A stretch of 64,000 nt of DNA from JAKAJA01 sp037440125 (GCA_037440125.1 JBBIUU010000001.1:33676-97675), one strand, 5' to 3'; counted from the first letter of the stretch, positions 40,524-49,576 are shown. Notes: generated by a model from the sequence alone, not told the origin. Translations and numbers: made by a program.

Positions 40524-41323
40524 TGGCGGACGGAGCGACCCTCGCGATCTTCGGATTCACCGCGCGGCAGATGACGCGCTCTGTGAAGGGCCTCCTCTTC
40601 GGCCTCCTCCTCGCGGTGCCGTGGGCCGTGGCGCTCCTCCTGCGCCTCCTCATCTGGAAGGGCGTCAACGTGCCCATGGGCGGTGTGACCCTCTACGGCA
40701 TCCTCGTCCTGGCGTACGTGGTGGGGTTCCTCGTGCCCCTCTCCACGCTCTTCTTCGGGACCTCCCTCGTGGCCGACGAGGTGGAGGGCGGCACCCTCCC
40801 GTACCTCTTCGGGCGTCCCGTGCGCCGCGAGCGCCTCTACCTCGCCAAGGTGGCGGCCATGACCCTGGTCCTGATGGTGGGGAGCTGCGTCAGCGTCCTC
40901 GGCACCTACCTCCTCGCCCTCTCCATCGACGGGGTGGCGGCCATGAGCCGCGAGTGGACGACCCTCTTGGGGGACCTGGGCACCACGGCCCTGGGCGTGC
41001 TCGCCTACGGGGCGCTCTTCGCCTTCCTGGGCCTGGCCTTGAAGAAGCCCCTCTTCTGGGGGCTCCTCATCGGCTTCGGCTGGGAGAACCTCGTGGCGTG
41101 GCTTCCGGGGTTCCTCAAGCGCCTCACGATCCTGTTCCACCTGCACACGCTCCTGCCCCACAGCGCCCAGCCGCAGGGCCTCGTCCAGCAGATGCTCGCC
41201 GCGAGCGAGCCGCGGGCCGCGGCCCTCGTCTTCCTCCTCGCCTACACGGCGCTCTTCCTGTTCCTGGGCTGCGTCCTCATCCGGCGGATGGAGGCGAGCG
41301 CCGCGGAGCGGGAGGAGGGGTAG
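40523..41323 (+). CDS. ABC-2 type permease (second pair)
   Basis: This 266-residue protein has about six hydrophobic helices and an ADEVEGGTLPYLFGRPVRRE segment (helix 2-3 loop), a hallmark of ABC-2 permeases. It starts one base into the preceding stop (TGATG). It ends the plus-strand run that began at the ppx promoter and is followed by a strong terminator at 41358. With two ATPases and two permeases, a heteromeric exporter is likely. Confidence 0.85.
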   Translation: MADGATLAIFGFTARQMTRSVKGLLFGLLLAVPWAVALLLRLLIWKGVNVPMGGVTLYGILVLAYVVGFLVPLSTLFFGTSLVADEVEGGTLPYLFGRPVRRERLYLAKVAAMTLVLMVGSCVSVLGTYLLALSIDGVAAMSREWTTLLGDLGTTALGVLAYGALFAFLGLALKKPLFWGLLIGFGWENLVAWLPGFLKRLTILFHLHTLLPHSAQPQGLVQQMLAASEPRAAALVFLLAYTALFLFLGCVLIRRMEASAAEREEG

Positions 41324-41357
41324 AGTCGGCGAGGGTAACAAACCACGGGAAAGAAAA

Positions 41358-41380
41358 AGGGCGGGCCGAGGGCCCGCCCT
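41358..41380. terminator. bidirectional terminator between ABC operon and second superoxide dismutase
   Basis: A perfect 10-bp stem (agggcgggcc / ggcccgccct) with loop gag is preceded by aagaaaa and followed by atcgttt. It can serve both the plus-strand ABC operon and the minus-strand superoxide dismutase gene. Confidence 0.85.
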
Positions 41381-41387
41381 ATCGTTT

Positions 41388-41419
41388 CCTACTCACCGGC
41401 TGTCCTACTCACCTACTCA
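41388..41419. repeat. 8-bp tandem array between terminator and superoxide dismutase gene
   Basis: Four 8-bp steps: cctactca, ccggctgt, cctactca, cctactca. Three of the four are identical. It is one of the short-period elements of this window, placed at the end of the minus-strand superoxide dismutase gene. Confidence 0.7.
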
Positions 41420-41444
41420 CGAACTTCGTAGGGCTCCTTCGAGG

Positions 41445-42062
41445 TCAGTACCTCGCGCCGAGCTTGCCCGCGCAGGCCTCGTCGTAACGCTTCGCCACCG
41501 TGCCCCAGTCCACGTTGCCCCAGAAGGCCTTGATGTAGTCGGGCCGCCCCGTGGCCGGGTGGTCCACCATGTAGGCGTGCTCGAAAACGTCGAGGATGAG
41601 GAGGGGCACGAACCCGGCCACGTTGCCGTCCTCGTGGAGCTGGATGAAGTGGTTGGTGAGGCCGCCGGTGGCGGGGTCGAGGTAGAGGACCGCCCAGCCG
41701 ATGCCGCGGGTGGCGCCCGTCTTGCCGAAGTCGTCCTTCCACGCGTCGAAGGTGCCGTACTGCTCGCAGAGCGCCTTGGCGAGGGGCGAGCCCTCGGCGG
41801 GGGAGGCCACGCCGGCCTTCAGGTTCCCGAAGTAGTACTCGTGGAGGACCATGCCGTTGTATTCGAACCCGAAACGGCGGCGGCGGTCGGCGTAGACGGG
41901 CGTCGCGCCCTTGCCCTCCTTACGCATGGCGTCGAGCTCGGTCAGGAGAGCGTTGCTCTGCGCCACGTACCCCTCGTAGAGCTTCCAGTGCTGGGCGATC
42001 TGGTTCTCGGAGATCCCGTCGAGGTTCGACGGCTTGAGGTGGACCTTCGCTTCGTAGGCCAT
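41445..42062 (-). CDS. superoxide dismutase, divergent Fe/Mn family member
   Basis: A 205-residue superoxide dismutase-fold protein. Ligands are visible: His in NGMVLHEYYFGNL, and Asp and His in DVFEHAYMVD, with the helical N-terminus containing HWKLYEGYV. It is only distantly similar to the enzyme at 20728 and belongs to a separate subgroup in which HEYYFGNL replaces the usual NHSLFW. Activity and metal are therefore less certain. A GGAGGGAACC site precedes the ATG. No signal peptide is present. Confidence 0.85.
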   Translation of the reverse strand: MAYEAKVHLKPSNLDGISENQIAQHWKLYEGYVAQSNALLTELDAMRKEGKGATPVYADRRRRFGFEYNGMVLHEYYFGNLKAGVASPAEGSPLAKALCEQYGTFDAWKDDFGKTGATRGIGWAVLYLDPATGGLTNHFIQLHEDGNVAGFVPLLILDVFEHAYMVDHPATGRPDYIKAFWGNVDWGTVAKRYDEACAGKLGARY

Positions 42063-42153
42063 GGTTCCCTCCCTATAGGATCGATTCGCAGAAGAGCGGT
42101 GCCCCCCGAAGAACCTTGCGGTGTCACCATCATAGGCCACGTCGAGGACCACT

Positions 42154-43542
42154 TCAAGGCGGCCGTCGGCCCGTCCAGAGCCTGAACTGCAGGGCGGCCT
42201 GGGGCACGAGCATGGCCTCCCCGGGGATGGCCTCGAGGCCCCGCCCGGCGGCGGCGCGCAGGAGCGGCGTGCCCCCGGGGCGGACCACCATGTCCATGAC
42301 CCAACGCCCGCGCAGCGCCTCGAGGGGGTACGGGGTCTCCTCGCCCTCCCGCCCCACGGGCGTGGCGTTGAGCAGGAGGTCCCAACCCGCCGAGCCGGCC
42401 TCCTCCCACGGAACCGCCTGCAGGCCGAACCTCCGCGCGAAGGCCTCCGTCTTCGCCGCGTCCCTCCCCGCGACGGCGCACGGTCCGCGGCCCTGCAGGG
42501 CCACGGCCGCCGCCGCCGCCGCTCCGCCGCAACCGAGGAGGAGGGTGGGAGCGCCCTTCGGCACCGCGCGCAGGGCGCGGCGCACGCCGTAGACGTCCGT
42601 GTTGGCGGCGAGCCAGCCCAGTCCCTCGGGCACGAGGGTGTTGCACGCCCCGCACGTGAGCGCGAGGCGGGAGGCCCGCGACGTGAGGCTCAGGGGCGCC
42701 TCCTTGTGGGGGATGGTGACGGCCACGCCGCGAAGGGGAAGCCCCGACTCCAGGAGCGCCTGGGGCACGGTGCACGGGAAGGGCACGTAGCGCCCCGGCA
42801 GGCCGGCGCACTCGAGCCACGGGTTGAAGAAGGAGGGCGTCCGCGTGTAGGCCAGGGGCCACCCGACGAGAGCGTAGAGGGGTTCCTCACGGCGCAGGGT
42901 CTTCACCCGGTAGGTGGCGAGGAGGTCCTCGAGCGCCGGCTGACCTGGAGCCACCGCGTCGGTTCCCGGCGCGGCGGCGTAGGTGGCGCAGGAGCCCCAG
43001 GCGAGGGCGAGCACGCGCGTGGGCAGGCCGGGCACGCCCATGGCGAAGGCCGCCAGGTCGCCCCGTCCGCCCCAGTGTTCAAGGAGACGCAGGAGGGCGA
43101 GGGCGTCGGGGAGGTCGCGCGCCGTGGGCACCAGCTTGTAGGCCGCCGCCCCGCGGCTGCGCAGCCTCGAGAGCACGGGGTCGAGGGCCGGCGGTGTGCC
43201 TTCGAGGTCGTGCCAAGAGAGCACGAGGCGCCCGCGGTCGAGGCCGAAGAGGTCCTCCGGTAGGTCCTCGGCGAAGGGTAGGTCCACCCAGGCGCCGAGC
43301 TCCTGCGCGCGCCTCAGGAGGGCGACCTCCTCGATGCGCACGCGGTCGCGACGCCCCGAGACGAGGAGGCGCATCTCCGTCGCGAGGTGGAGGAGCCCGG
43401 CGGCATCCTCTCCCGGCGCCAGGAGGTCGAGGCGCACCTCCACGCGATCGGCGCCGGCCGAAACGGCGAGGCGCGCGGCCCTCACGGCTTCGCGGACGGT
43501 GGGGGCCGCAGCGGTGGCGACGACGGGTCCGAGGCGCTCCAT
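42154..43542 (-). CDS. aroDE: bifunctional 3-dehydroquinate dehydratase / shikimate dehydrogenase
   Basis: The 462-residue fusion covers steps 3 and 4 of the shikimate pathway. The N-terminal AroD domain (type I, about 1-215) has EVRLDLL, His111 in SWHD and Schiff-base Lys136 in YKLVPT. The C-terminal AroE domain (about 222-462) has the catalytic Lys in VTIPHKEAPL, ACNTLV and NTDVYG. The usual HSxSP substrate loop is altered to YTRTP. The ATG at 43542 lies only 6 bp after a -10-like TATACT on the same strand. The NADP-binding glycine loop GCGGAAAAAA is present. Confidence 0.93.
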   Translation of the reverse strand: MERLGPVVATAAAPTVREAVRAARLAVSAGADRVEVRLDLLAPGEDAAGLLHLATEMRLLVSGRRDRVRIEEVALLRRAQELGAWVDLPFAEDLPEDLFGLDRGRLVLSWHDLEGTPPALDPVLSRLRSRGAAAYKLVPTARDLPDALALLRLLEHWGGRGDLAAFAMGVPGLPTRVLALAWGSCATYAAAPGTDAVAPGQPALEDLLATYRVKTLRREEPLYALVGWPLAYTRTPSFFNPWLECAGLPGRYVPFPCTVPQALLESGLPLRGVAVTIPHKEAPLSLTSRASRLALTCGACNTLVPEGLGWLAANTDVYGVRRALRAVPKGAPTLLLGCGGAAAAAAVALQGRGPCAVAGRDAAKTEAFARRFGLQAVPWEEAGSAGWDLLLNATPVGREGEETPYPLEALRGRWVMDMVVRPGGTPLLRAAAGRGLEAIPGEAMLVPQAALQFRLWTGRRPP

Positions 43543-43548
43543 CCTTGA

Positions 43549-43556
43549 AGTATACT
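43549..43556. promoter_or_regulatory. palindromic agtatact: possible shared -10 for aroDE and gmhA
   Basis: agtatact is self-complementary and supplies TATACT on both strands. For gmhA it lies 51 bp before the ATG. For aroDE the hexamer ends 6 bp before the ATG, which would give a leaderless mRNA. No strong -35 is seen on either side. Confidence 0.4.
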
Positions 43557-43607
43557 GAACGGGCCATCGCGCCGGAACCTTCGCGGGGCGGACCGGAGGA
43601 GATCGCC

Positions 43608-44186
43608 ATGACGCTGAAGGGCCTGTTCGATGCGGAGCGGCGCTCGATCGGGGAGAACCTCGGACGGCAGCGCGACGCGCTCGAGTCCATGGAGGGTCCC
43701 ATCCTCGAGGCCGCCGGGCTCATGGTGACGAGCCTGCGGGCGGGAGGCAAGGTGCTCCTCTTCGGCAACGGCGGAAGCGCCGCCGACGCCCAGCACTGGG
43801 CCGCGGAGCTCACCGGCCGCTATCTCAAGGACCGCCCGGCCCTGGCGGCCATCGCGCTCACCACCGACACCTCCGCCCTCACGGCCATCGGCAACGACTT
43901 CGGGTACGAGCGCGTCTTCCTCCGCCAGGTCGAAGCCCTCGGCCGCCCCGGCGACGTGGCCGTGGGGATCTCCACCTCGGGGCACTCGCCCAACGTGCTC
44001 CTCGCCCTGAAGCGGGCGAGGGAGATCGGGTGCAAGACCGTGGCGGTGCTCGGGCGGGACGGGGGCGCGATCGCCCCCGAGGTGGACGTGGCCCTCGTCT
44101 ACGGGGCCCATGAGACGCCGCGCATCCAGGAGTTCCACTCGGTCCTGGGGCACGTGCTCTGCGCCCTCGTCGAATCGGGAAGCTGA
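43608..44186 (+). CDS. gmhA: phosphoheptose isomerase (sedoheptulose-7-phosphate isomerase)
   Basis: The 192-residue SIS-domain enzyme starts ADP-heptose synthesis for lipopolysaccharide core, indicating a Gram-negative envelope. The FGNGGSAADAQHWAAEL segment and GISTSGHSPN match GmhA substrate-binding loops. Zinc-ligand residues (His in AQHW, Glu in AAEL, Gln and His in IQEFHSVLGH) are present. GGAGGAGATC precedes the ATG. A terminator hairpin follows. No other heptose genes are adjacent. Confidence 0.92.
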   Translation: MTLKGLFDAERRSIGENLGRQRDALESMEGPILEAAGLMVTSLRAGGKVLLFGNGGSAADAQHWAAELTGRYLKDRPALAAIALTTDTSALTAIGNDFGYERVFLRQVEALGRPGDVAVGISTSGHSPNVLLALKRAREIGCKTVAVLGRDGGAIAPEVDVALVYGAHETPRIQEFHSVLGHVLCALVESGS

Positions 44187-44215
44187 TTCCCAATCCGTAA
44201 ATCGATTACTCCATG

Positions 44216-44237
44216 CGGCCCCCGGCGACGGGGGCCG
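44216..44237. terminator. terminator hairpin after gmhA (convergent with MFS gene)
   Basis: cggcccccg and cgggggccg form a 9-bp stem with loop gcga, followed by tcccgttt. It lies between the convergent gmhA and MFS genes and could act in both directions. Confidence 0.65.
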
Positions 44238-44251
44238 TCCCGTTTCGGGCG

Positions 44252-45442
44252 TCAGGCGTCCCGGAACTCCCGGCTCAGCCACGCCGCAGGCCCGCAGAGC
44301 GCGGCGCCGACGGCGATGGCGCCGAAGATGACGTTGACCGGAACCCACGTAGCTGCCAGGCCCGTGAGCCCCGAGGAGGCGGCGGTGAGCCCCAGGACCG
44401 TGATGCCGATGAGGGCGAAGACGCGTCCCAGCTGCTCGGGCGGCGCGATGCGCTGGACGAGGCTCGCGCGCGTGACGGTGATGAGGGGGATGGAGACACC
44501 GTGGAGGGCGATGGTGAGGCCCGCGGCCCACAGGTGGTCGATCCAGAGGAGGGGGAGGTAGGTGATGCCGTCGAGGAAGATCCCCGCGATGAGGAGGCGT
44601 CCCTGGCCCACGCGACGGTTGAGCCAGCCCGTCAGGGGGAGGCCCGCGAAGACGCCCACCGCGAGCGCGGCCTCCATGAGGGCGTACCCGCTCCCGCCAC
44701 CGCCGTAGCGCTCTTTGACGAGGATGGGCGTCCCCACGATGGCGGGGCCCATGATGAGGAGGTTGTCCACGGCCGTGATGGCGAGGAGCCAGCGCAGGCG
44801 CACGTCGCGCCACGAGACCGCGAGGCCCTCCACGATGGCCTTCGCCGGCGGCGCACCCTCCTTGTGTTCCGCGGGGACCCCCGGTAGGCCCATCAGGAAG
44901 GCCACCGAGACGAGGAAAAGCACCCCCACGCCCCCCACGAGCGTGACGGGAGACAGCCACGGCAGGAGCGCCGAGCAGAGGGCTGGGCCGAAGAGCCAGC
45001 CCATGGGCACACTGACCTGGATGAGGGCGTTGGCGCGGGGCAGGTCCTCCCGGGTCACGAGGGAGGGGATGAACGCATCCCTCGCCGGATTGAAAAAGGC
45101 CGAGGCCGTGAAGAGGCAGAACCCCGCCGCCGCCATGGTCCAGGGCCCGAGGAGGCCGAGGGCACCGAGCGCCGGCACCGAGAGGGCAATCAAAGCCCGC
45201 GCCCCGTCCGAGGCCACCATGAGCCCCCGCCGAGGGAACCGGTCCGCCGCGAGCCCGCCCACCATGCCGAAGAGGAGGATGGGCAGGTAATTGAACATGG
45301 CCACGGCGCCCACGAGCGCGCGGTTCTCCGTCATCCCCAGAACCGACCAGAGCAGGAGGACGCAGAAGGCCGCGTCGCCCATCTGGGAGGCGATCTGGGC
45401 GAAGAGGAGGAGCCAGACCTTCCGGGGGAGGGGCGCAGCCAT
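44252..45442 (-). CDS. MFS transporter (MFS_3/EntS-like exporter)
   Basis: The 396-residue protein has 12 predicted transmembrane helices. The motif GGLAADRFPRRGLM after helix 2 matches the G-x-x-x-D-R-x-x-R-R signature of the major facilitator superfamily. The group resembles enterobactin exporters and macrolide-efflux-like MFS_3 proteins, so a small-molecule efflux role is likely; the substrate is unknown. Its ATG overlaps the stop of the phosphodiesterase gene upstream, linking it to that gene and the poly(A)-polymerase-like gene before it. Confidence 0.87.
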   Translation of the reverse strand: MAAPLPRKVWLLLFAQIASQMGDAAFCVLLLWSVLGMTENRALVGAVAMFNYLPILLFGMVGGLAADRFPRRGLMVASDGARALIALSVPALGALGLLGPWTMAAAGFCLFTASAFFNPARDAFIPSLVTREDLPRANALIQVSVPMGWLFGPALCSALLPWLSPVTLVGGVGVLFLVSVAFLMGLPGVPAEHKEGAPPAKAIVEGLAVSWRDVRLRWLLAITAVDNLLIMGPAIVGTPILVKERYGGGGSGYALMEAALAVGVFAGLPLTGWLNRRVGQGRLLIAGIFLDGITYLPLLWIDHLWAAGLTIALHGVSIPLITVTRASLVQRIAPPEQLGRVFALIGITVLGLTAASSGLTGLAATWVPVNVIFGAIAVGAALCGPAAWLSREFRDA

Positions 45443-46811
45443 CAGCGCTTCCCCAGGAGGCTCAATCCCTCGGCGGCGGGCGGCGGCGCGATGCCGAGNN
45501 NNNNNNNNNNNNNNNNNNNNNNNNNNNNNNNNNNNNNNNNNNNNNNNNNNNNNNNNNNNNNNNNNNNNNNNNNNNNNNNNNNNNNNNNNNNNNNNNNNAG
45601 CGCTTCCCCAGGAGGCTCAATCCCTCGGCGGCGGGCGGCGGCGCGATGCCGAGGCACGCGCACACGGTGGGCGCCACATCCACGGCGCGCACGACCTCGA
45701 GCCTGCGGCCGGCGTCGAAGTGCGGGCCCTCGGCATAGAAGATGCCGCCCATGACGCCCAGCGCGGGGTCGTAGCCGTGCATCCCCTTGGGCGGCGCGCC
45801 CTCGCGCTTCCTCCCGAAGCCGGCGAAGAGGGACGGAGGCGAGCATAGGAGGACGAAATCTCCCGTGCGCTGTCCCCCCTCGTATCCGAATCGTGCCGAG
45901 GCTTCGGCGCGCGTCATGGCCTCCACGCCGGGTGGGAGCTTGCAAAGGCCCACGGCCACGGACGCCCGCTGAGCCTCGCCCTGGACATAGATGTTACAGA
46001 GCGGGCCGCTCGTGGCGATGTAGGGGAAGAATCCGGCTTTGGGGACGCACTTCGACAGGTTCACCAGCGCGCTCGCGGCGGCCATGCCGTGGTCGCTCAC
46101 GACGACGAGGTCCACCCGCACCGTCGGCGCGAGCCCCGCGAGGCCGCGCCGAAGCGAGGCCAGGAGCGCGTCGGCGTCGCGCATGGCGTGGTGGACGCCC
46201 GGTCCGTCGGGGCCCTCCGCGTGTCCCGGCCCGTCGGCGCCGTGGACCCACGCCATGAGGAGCCCGGGCCGTTCGGTCGCGGGCTTCCGCAGGAGATCGA
46301 GAAGCCATCGGACCGTCTCGGCGTCGTGCAGCCCGCTCGCATAGGGGCGGTAGTAGGTGGCGCTCACGCCGTCCCAGGGCCCCTTGGAGCACGGCCATGA
46401 GCTCACCGCGGCCTTGACCCCCGCGCGCTCGGCGAGAACCCAGAGGGGCGGGGCTTTGACCCACGAGGCTTCGGGCTCGTCGCCGAAGGCGCGATCCAGG
46501 CCGCGGTCTAAGAACGCGTTGGCCACGATGCCGTGCCGCGAGGGCCCCACGCCCGTGGCGAGTGTGGCGTGGCTCGGAAAGGTGAGGGACGGGAAGGGCG
46601 GCGTCAGACGGCGGGCGGTGCACCCCGCGGCGGCCATGGCGCGGAAGGTGGGGAGACTGCCCCTCTCGGGGTAGTCCCACCGGACGCCGTCCATGGAGAG
46701 AAGCACGACGGCATGCCCCGGAGCGGGCGGCGCCGCGCTCGAGGTCGCCAGGGCCGCGAGGAGGAGGGCGAGGGCCACCCACCGCCGGGGGGCGACGGGA
46801 GAGACGCTCAA
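45442..46811 (-). CDS. NPP-type nucleotide pyrophosphatase/phosphodiesterase, exported, interrupted by an assembly gap
   Basis: Removing the N run (45499-45598) and one 55-bp copy leaves exactly 405 codons (404 residues), so the gene is intact. Residues 1-30 form a signal peptide. It belongs to the alkaline phosphatase superfamily. The first metal Asp is in LSMDGVRWD, the nucleophile Thr/Ser region is FPSLTFPSHATLATG, and later ligands are in DGPGHAEG and VSDHGM. Such enzymes cleave nucleotides or phosphodiesters outside the cytoplasm. The start is a TTG inside the upstream stop (TTGA); no ATG or GTG fits. It sits between the DHH-CBS-PAP and MFS genes. Confidence 0.82.
45499..45598. other. 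assembly gap (100 N) flanked by a 55-bp identical overlap
   Basis: The 55 bases 45444-45498 equal 45599-45653. Collapsing 155 bp restores the phosphodiesterase frame and its TGATG junction with the MFS gene. It is the same pattern and overlap length as the gap at 6472-6571. Confidence 0.95.
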
Positions 46812-49444
46812 GGTCGGGCCTCCGGCTCCATCCCCCGGGCGTGCTCGAGGGCGAAAGCCAGCTCCTGGGTCCTGTCCCGCACCCGCCCCTCGACCTTGGC
46901 CGCCCGCGTGGCCTCGAGGGCCGCGGCGACGGCGGGGGAGGGCGGCACGCCCGCGAGGGTCAGGTCTTGCCCCGTGATCTCCAGGCTGACGAAGCGGTCC
47001 CTCGCGAGGAAGTCCCTCACGCGGGCCTGTCCCGCGGCGCCCTCCACCTTGGCGAGGAGGAAGAGGACCCACTCGAGGGGCTGGCCCACGAGCGTCCGGT
47101 AGACCTCACCCTGGCCGGGAGGATGGTCGCCCCCGAGTTCGCGCAGTGCGTGCCAGGTGAGGCTCCGGTAACGGAGGAAGAGCTCCTTGGGCCCGCGCTG
47201 GAAGGGGTAGCGCCCCACGAAGTCGGCGATCTCCTGGGCGGGGAGGCGCTCCAGGAGCGCCATGAAATAGACCGAGGGGCGGTCGAGGGGCGCGTCGGGG
47301 AAGTGCGTCTCGAAGAAGTCGAGGGCCTTCTGCACGCGGTAGAGCGACTCGAGGCCCCGGGGCGTGAGCCGGAACTGGGGCCAGAAGACCTGGAGGAGGC
47401 GGTGGCCGTCCATGGCCTTCAGGCCCTCCACGGCGTTGGCCCCCGAGAGGACCTGCTGGACCTCGCTCAGGACGCGCTTGGCCGAGAGGTGCCGGAAGAC
47501 GCCCTGCTTGTGGGCCGCGGCGATGAGGCGCTCCGTCTCCGGCGGCAGCGAGAACCCCAGGCGGACGGAGAAGCGCACGGCGCGGAAGGCGCGCGTGGGA
47601 TCTTCCACGAACGAGAGGCCGTGCATGGCGCGCAGGCGACCCGCCTTGAGGTCCCTCACGCCGCCGAAGAGGTCGAGGATCTCGCCAAAGTGCCCCGGGG
47701 AGATCCCCATGGCGAGGGTGTTGATCGTGAAGTCACGCCGGTAGAGGTCCTGGTAGAGCGCCGCGTGCGCCACCGTGGGGAGGGCCGCCGGGGCCTCGTA
47801 GTACTCGGCGCGTGCGGTGGCGAAATCCCAGTGCCCGCCGCCCGGGCGCACCCAGACCGCGGTGCCGAAGGCCCGGTGGGCGCGGATGCGGCCCCCGTGC
47901 TCCGCGGCCCAGGCCTCCGCGAGCTCCACCGCGTCGCCCTCCACCACGAAGTCCACGTCCTTCACGGGCCGTCCGAGGAGGATGTCGCGCACCGCGCCGC
48001 CCACGAGGAGGCACGCCACGCCCCGCTCCGCGGCCAGGCGCCCGAGGGCCTCGAGGCGCGCCACCTCCTTGGGCTGGAAGGCGCCGCGCACGAGGTGGGA
48101 CACCTCCCGGGCGGAGGGCTGGCCGCCCGCCCGGTGGAAGGGCTTGTCGCCCGCGTCGCGGTAGAGCGACTTGAAGAGGACCATGCGCGAGATGAGGCCC
48201 TCGACCGCGTCGGGGCCGTCGCCGAAGAGGACGATACGCCAGTTGCGCTCCATCATCTGCCGGCGCACCTCCTCGACGGGGGTGTCGGCGGGGAGGAGGG
48301 GCGGCTTGGACACCACGAAGTCCGACACGGGCGCTTCCCCGAGCCCGTGCTGAAGGGCGCCGTCCACCTCCTGGCGCGTGACCACGCCCTGGAGCGCGCC
48401 CCCCGAGAACATCGGGAGCGCGTTCACCCGGTATCGGTTCATGTCGCGGAAGGCCTCCCGCGTGGTGGCCGTGCCCTCGATCCGGTGGAACTCGCGCGTC
48501 ATCACCTCCCGCGCCTTCAGGCCCACGGGGCGCCGGGTGGTGATCTCGTCCAGGAGGAGGACGCGGACCTCCTCCGGCGTCCGGTCCTTCACCACCGCCG
48601 AGGCCGCCGAGGCGTGGCCGCCGCCGCCGAAGACCGAGAGCACCTTGGCCACGTCCACGAGGGGCGTCCTCGAGCGGGCGATGATGTGGACTCGGTTCTC
48701 CATGGCGGCGAGGAGGAAGAGCGCCTCCAGGCCCTCCAGCGCGAGGATCTCGTGGACGAGGACGCTCAGGTCCGGCACGTAGGCGTCGGCGCTCAGGCTT
48801 GTGAGGTGCACGCGCACCCCGCCGAGGAGGAAGGACTCCAAGTTCTCGAGGAGGGGCGGCAGGAGCCGCATCTGCTCCTCCGTGAGGCCGCGCCTCAGCG
48901 TGCGCGACACCTGGGCCAGGTCGGCGCCCCACGCGAGGCACACGAGGACCGCCTCCAGGTCCGCGGGGCGCGTGGTGGGGAAGGTCAGGAACCCCGTGTC
49001 TTCGTAGATGCCCAGGAGGAAGAGCGTGGCCTCGGCGGGGGAGGGCACCACGCCGTCATCCTGGAGGATCTTCACCATGAGCGACGTGCAGGCCCCCGCC
49101 TCGCGGACCTCGTGGCGCTCGCCGCGGAGGTCCCCCGCGCCGGGGTGGTGGTCGTAGACGTCGAGGGGGACGGGGGGCGTCCGGTCCAGGATCTCCCCGA
49201 GGGTCCCGAGACGGTCCCGACTCGACACGTCGACGCACACCAGGCGCTCCACCCTCGAGCCGTCCAGGTCCTTCAGCGCCAAGATCCCCCCGACCTCCCC
49301 CCGCCGCTCCTCCAAGTATCGGCGCAGGAGGGCCTCCGTGGCACCCGAGAACACGAGCGCCGCGCCGGGGTAGAGGTGGCGCGCCGCTGCCATCGAGGCG
49401 AGCGAATCGAAATCGGCGTTGGTGTGCGTCGTGATGACGATCAT
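46808..49444 (-). CDS. DHH phosphoesterase - CBS - poly(A) polymerase/tRNA nucleotidyltransferase fusion
   Basis: The 878-residue protein combines a DHH domain (about 1-150; THTNADFDSLAS and DVYDHHPG), DHHA1 (FGGGGHASAAS), two CBS repeats (about 310-430) and a class II nucleotidyltransferase (GGAVRDILLG and the DVDFVV metal site, about 475-650) plus helical tail. Family members of this layout add A to tRNA 3' ends or tails. DHH domains cleave nucleotides such as pAp or c-di-AMP, and CBS pairs often bind adenylates. The ATG at 49444 is chosen because the DHH fold starts IVITTHTNADFD. Its stop overlaps the phosphodiesterase start. Confidence 0.92.
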   Translation of the reverse strand: MIVITTHTNADFDSLASMAAARHLYPGAALVFSGATEALLRRYLEERRGEVGGILALKDLDGSRVERLVCVDVSSRDRLGTLGEILDRTPPVPLDVYDHHPGAGDLRGERHEVREAGACTSLMVKILQDDGVVPSPAEATLFLLGIYEDTGFLTFPTTRPADLEAVLVCLAWGADLAQVSRTLRRGLTEEQMRLLPPLLENLESFLLGGVRVHLTSLSADAYVPDLSVLVHEILALEGLEALFLLAAMENRVHIIARSRTPLVDVAKVLSVFGGGGHASAASAVVKDRTPEEVRVLLLDEITTRRPVGLKAREVMTREFHRIEGTATTREAFRDMNRYRVNALPMFSGGALQGVVTRQEVDGALQHGLGEAPVSDFVVSKPPLLPADTPVEEVRRQMMERNWRIVLFGDGPDAVEGLISRMVLFKSLYRDAGDKPFHRAGGQPSAREVSHLVRGAFQPKEVARLEALGRLAAERGVACLLVGGAVRDILLGRPVKDVDFVVEGDAVELAEAWAAEHGGRIRAHRAFGTAVWVRPGGGHWDFATARAEYYEAPAALPTVAHAALYQDLYRRDFTINTLAMGISPGHFGEILDLFGGVRDLKAGRLRAMHGLSFVEDPTRAFRAVRFSVRLGFSLPPETERLIAAAHKQGVFRHLSAKRVLSEVQQVLSGANAVEGLKAMDGHRLLQVFWPQFRLTPRGLESLYRVQKALDFFETHFPDAPLDRPSVYFMALLERLPAQEIADFVGRYPFQRGPKELFLRYRSLTWHALRELGGDHPPGQGEVYRTLVGQPLEWVLFLLAKVEGAAGQARVRDFLARDRFVSLEITGQDLTLAGVPPSPAVAAALEATRAAKVEGRVRDRTQELAFALEHARGMEPEARP

Positions 49445-49576
49445 GGGAATCCCTGGAGCGGGGAGCGGCAAAGGGGAAGCGGCGTTCTTTCCAACGCCCT
49501 CTGATCCCTTCGCGGCTTCCGTCCTCGACCCACCATGACACTGATCATACAGATAGTGTAAGTCCCCGGCTGCGGG

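Noticed and set aside
41388..41419. Short tandem array as a CRISPR remnant
   Set aside because: Units are 8 bp with no spacers and there are no cas genes; period and layout match the other intergenic arrays.
45442..46811. Phosphodiesterase gene as a pseudogene
   Set aside because: The frame break falls only in the N run and disappears when the 55-bp overlap is merged.
46841..49504. 887-codon open frame antisense to the DHH-CBS-PAP gene
   Set aside because: Same explanation: the sense protein has intact domains, the antisense one has none.
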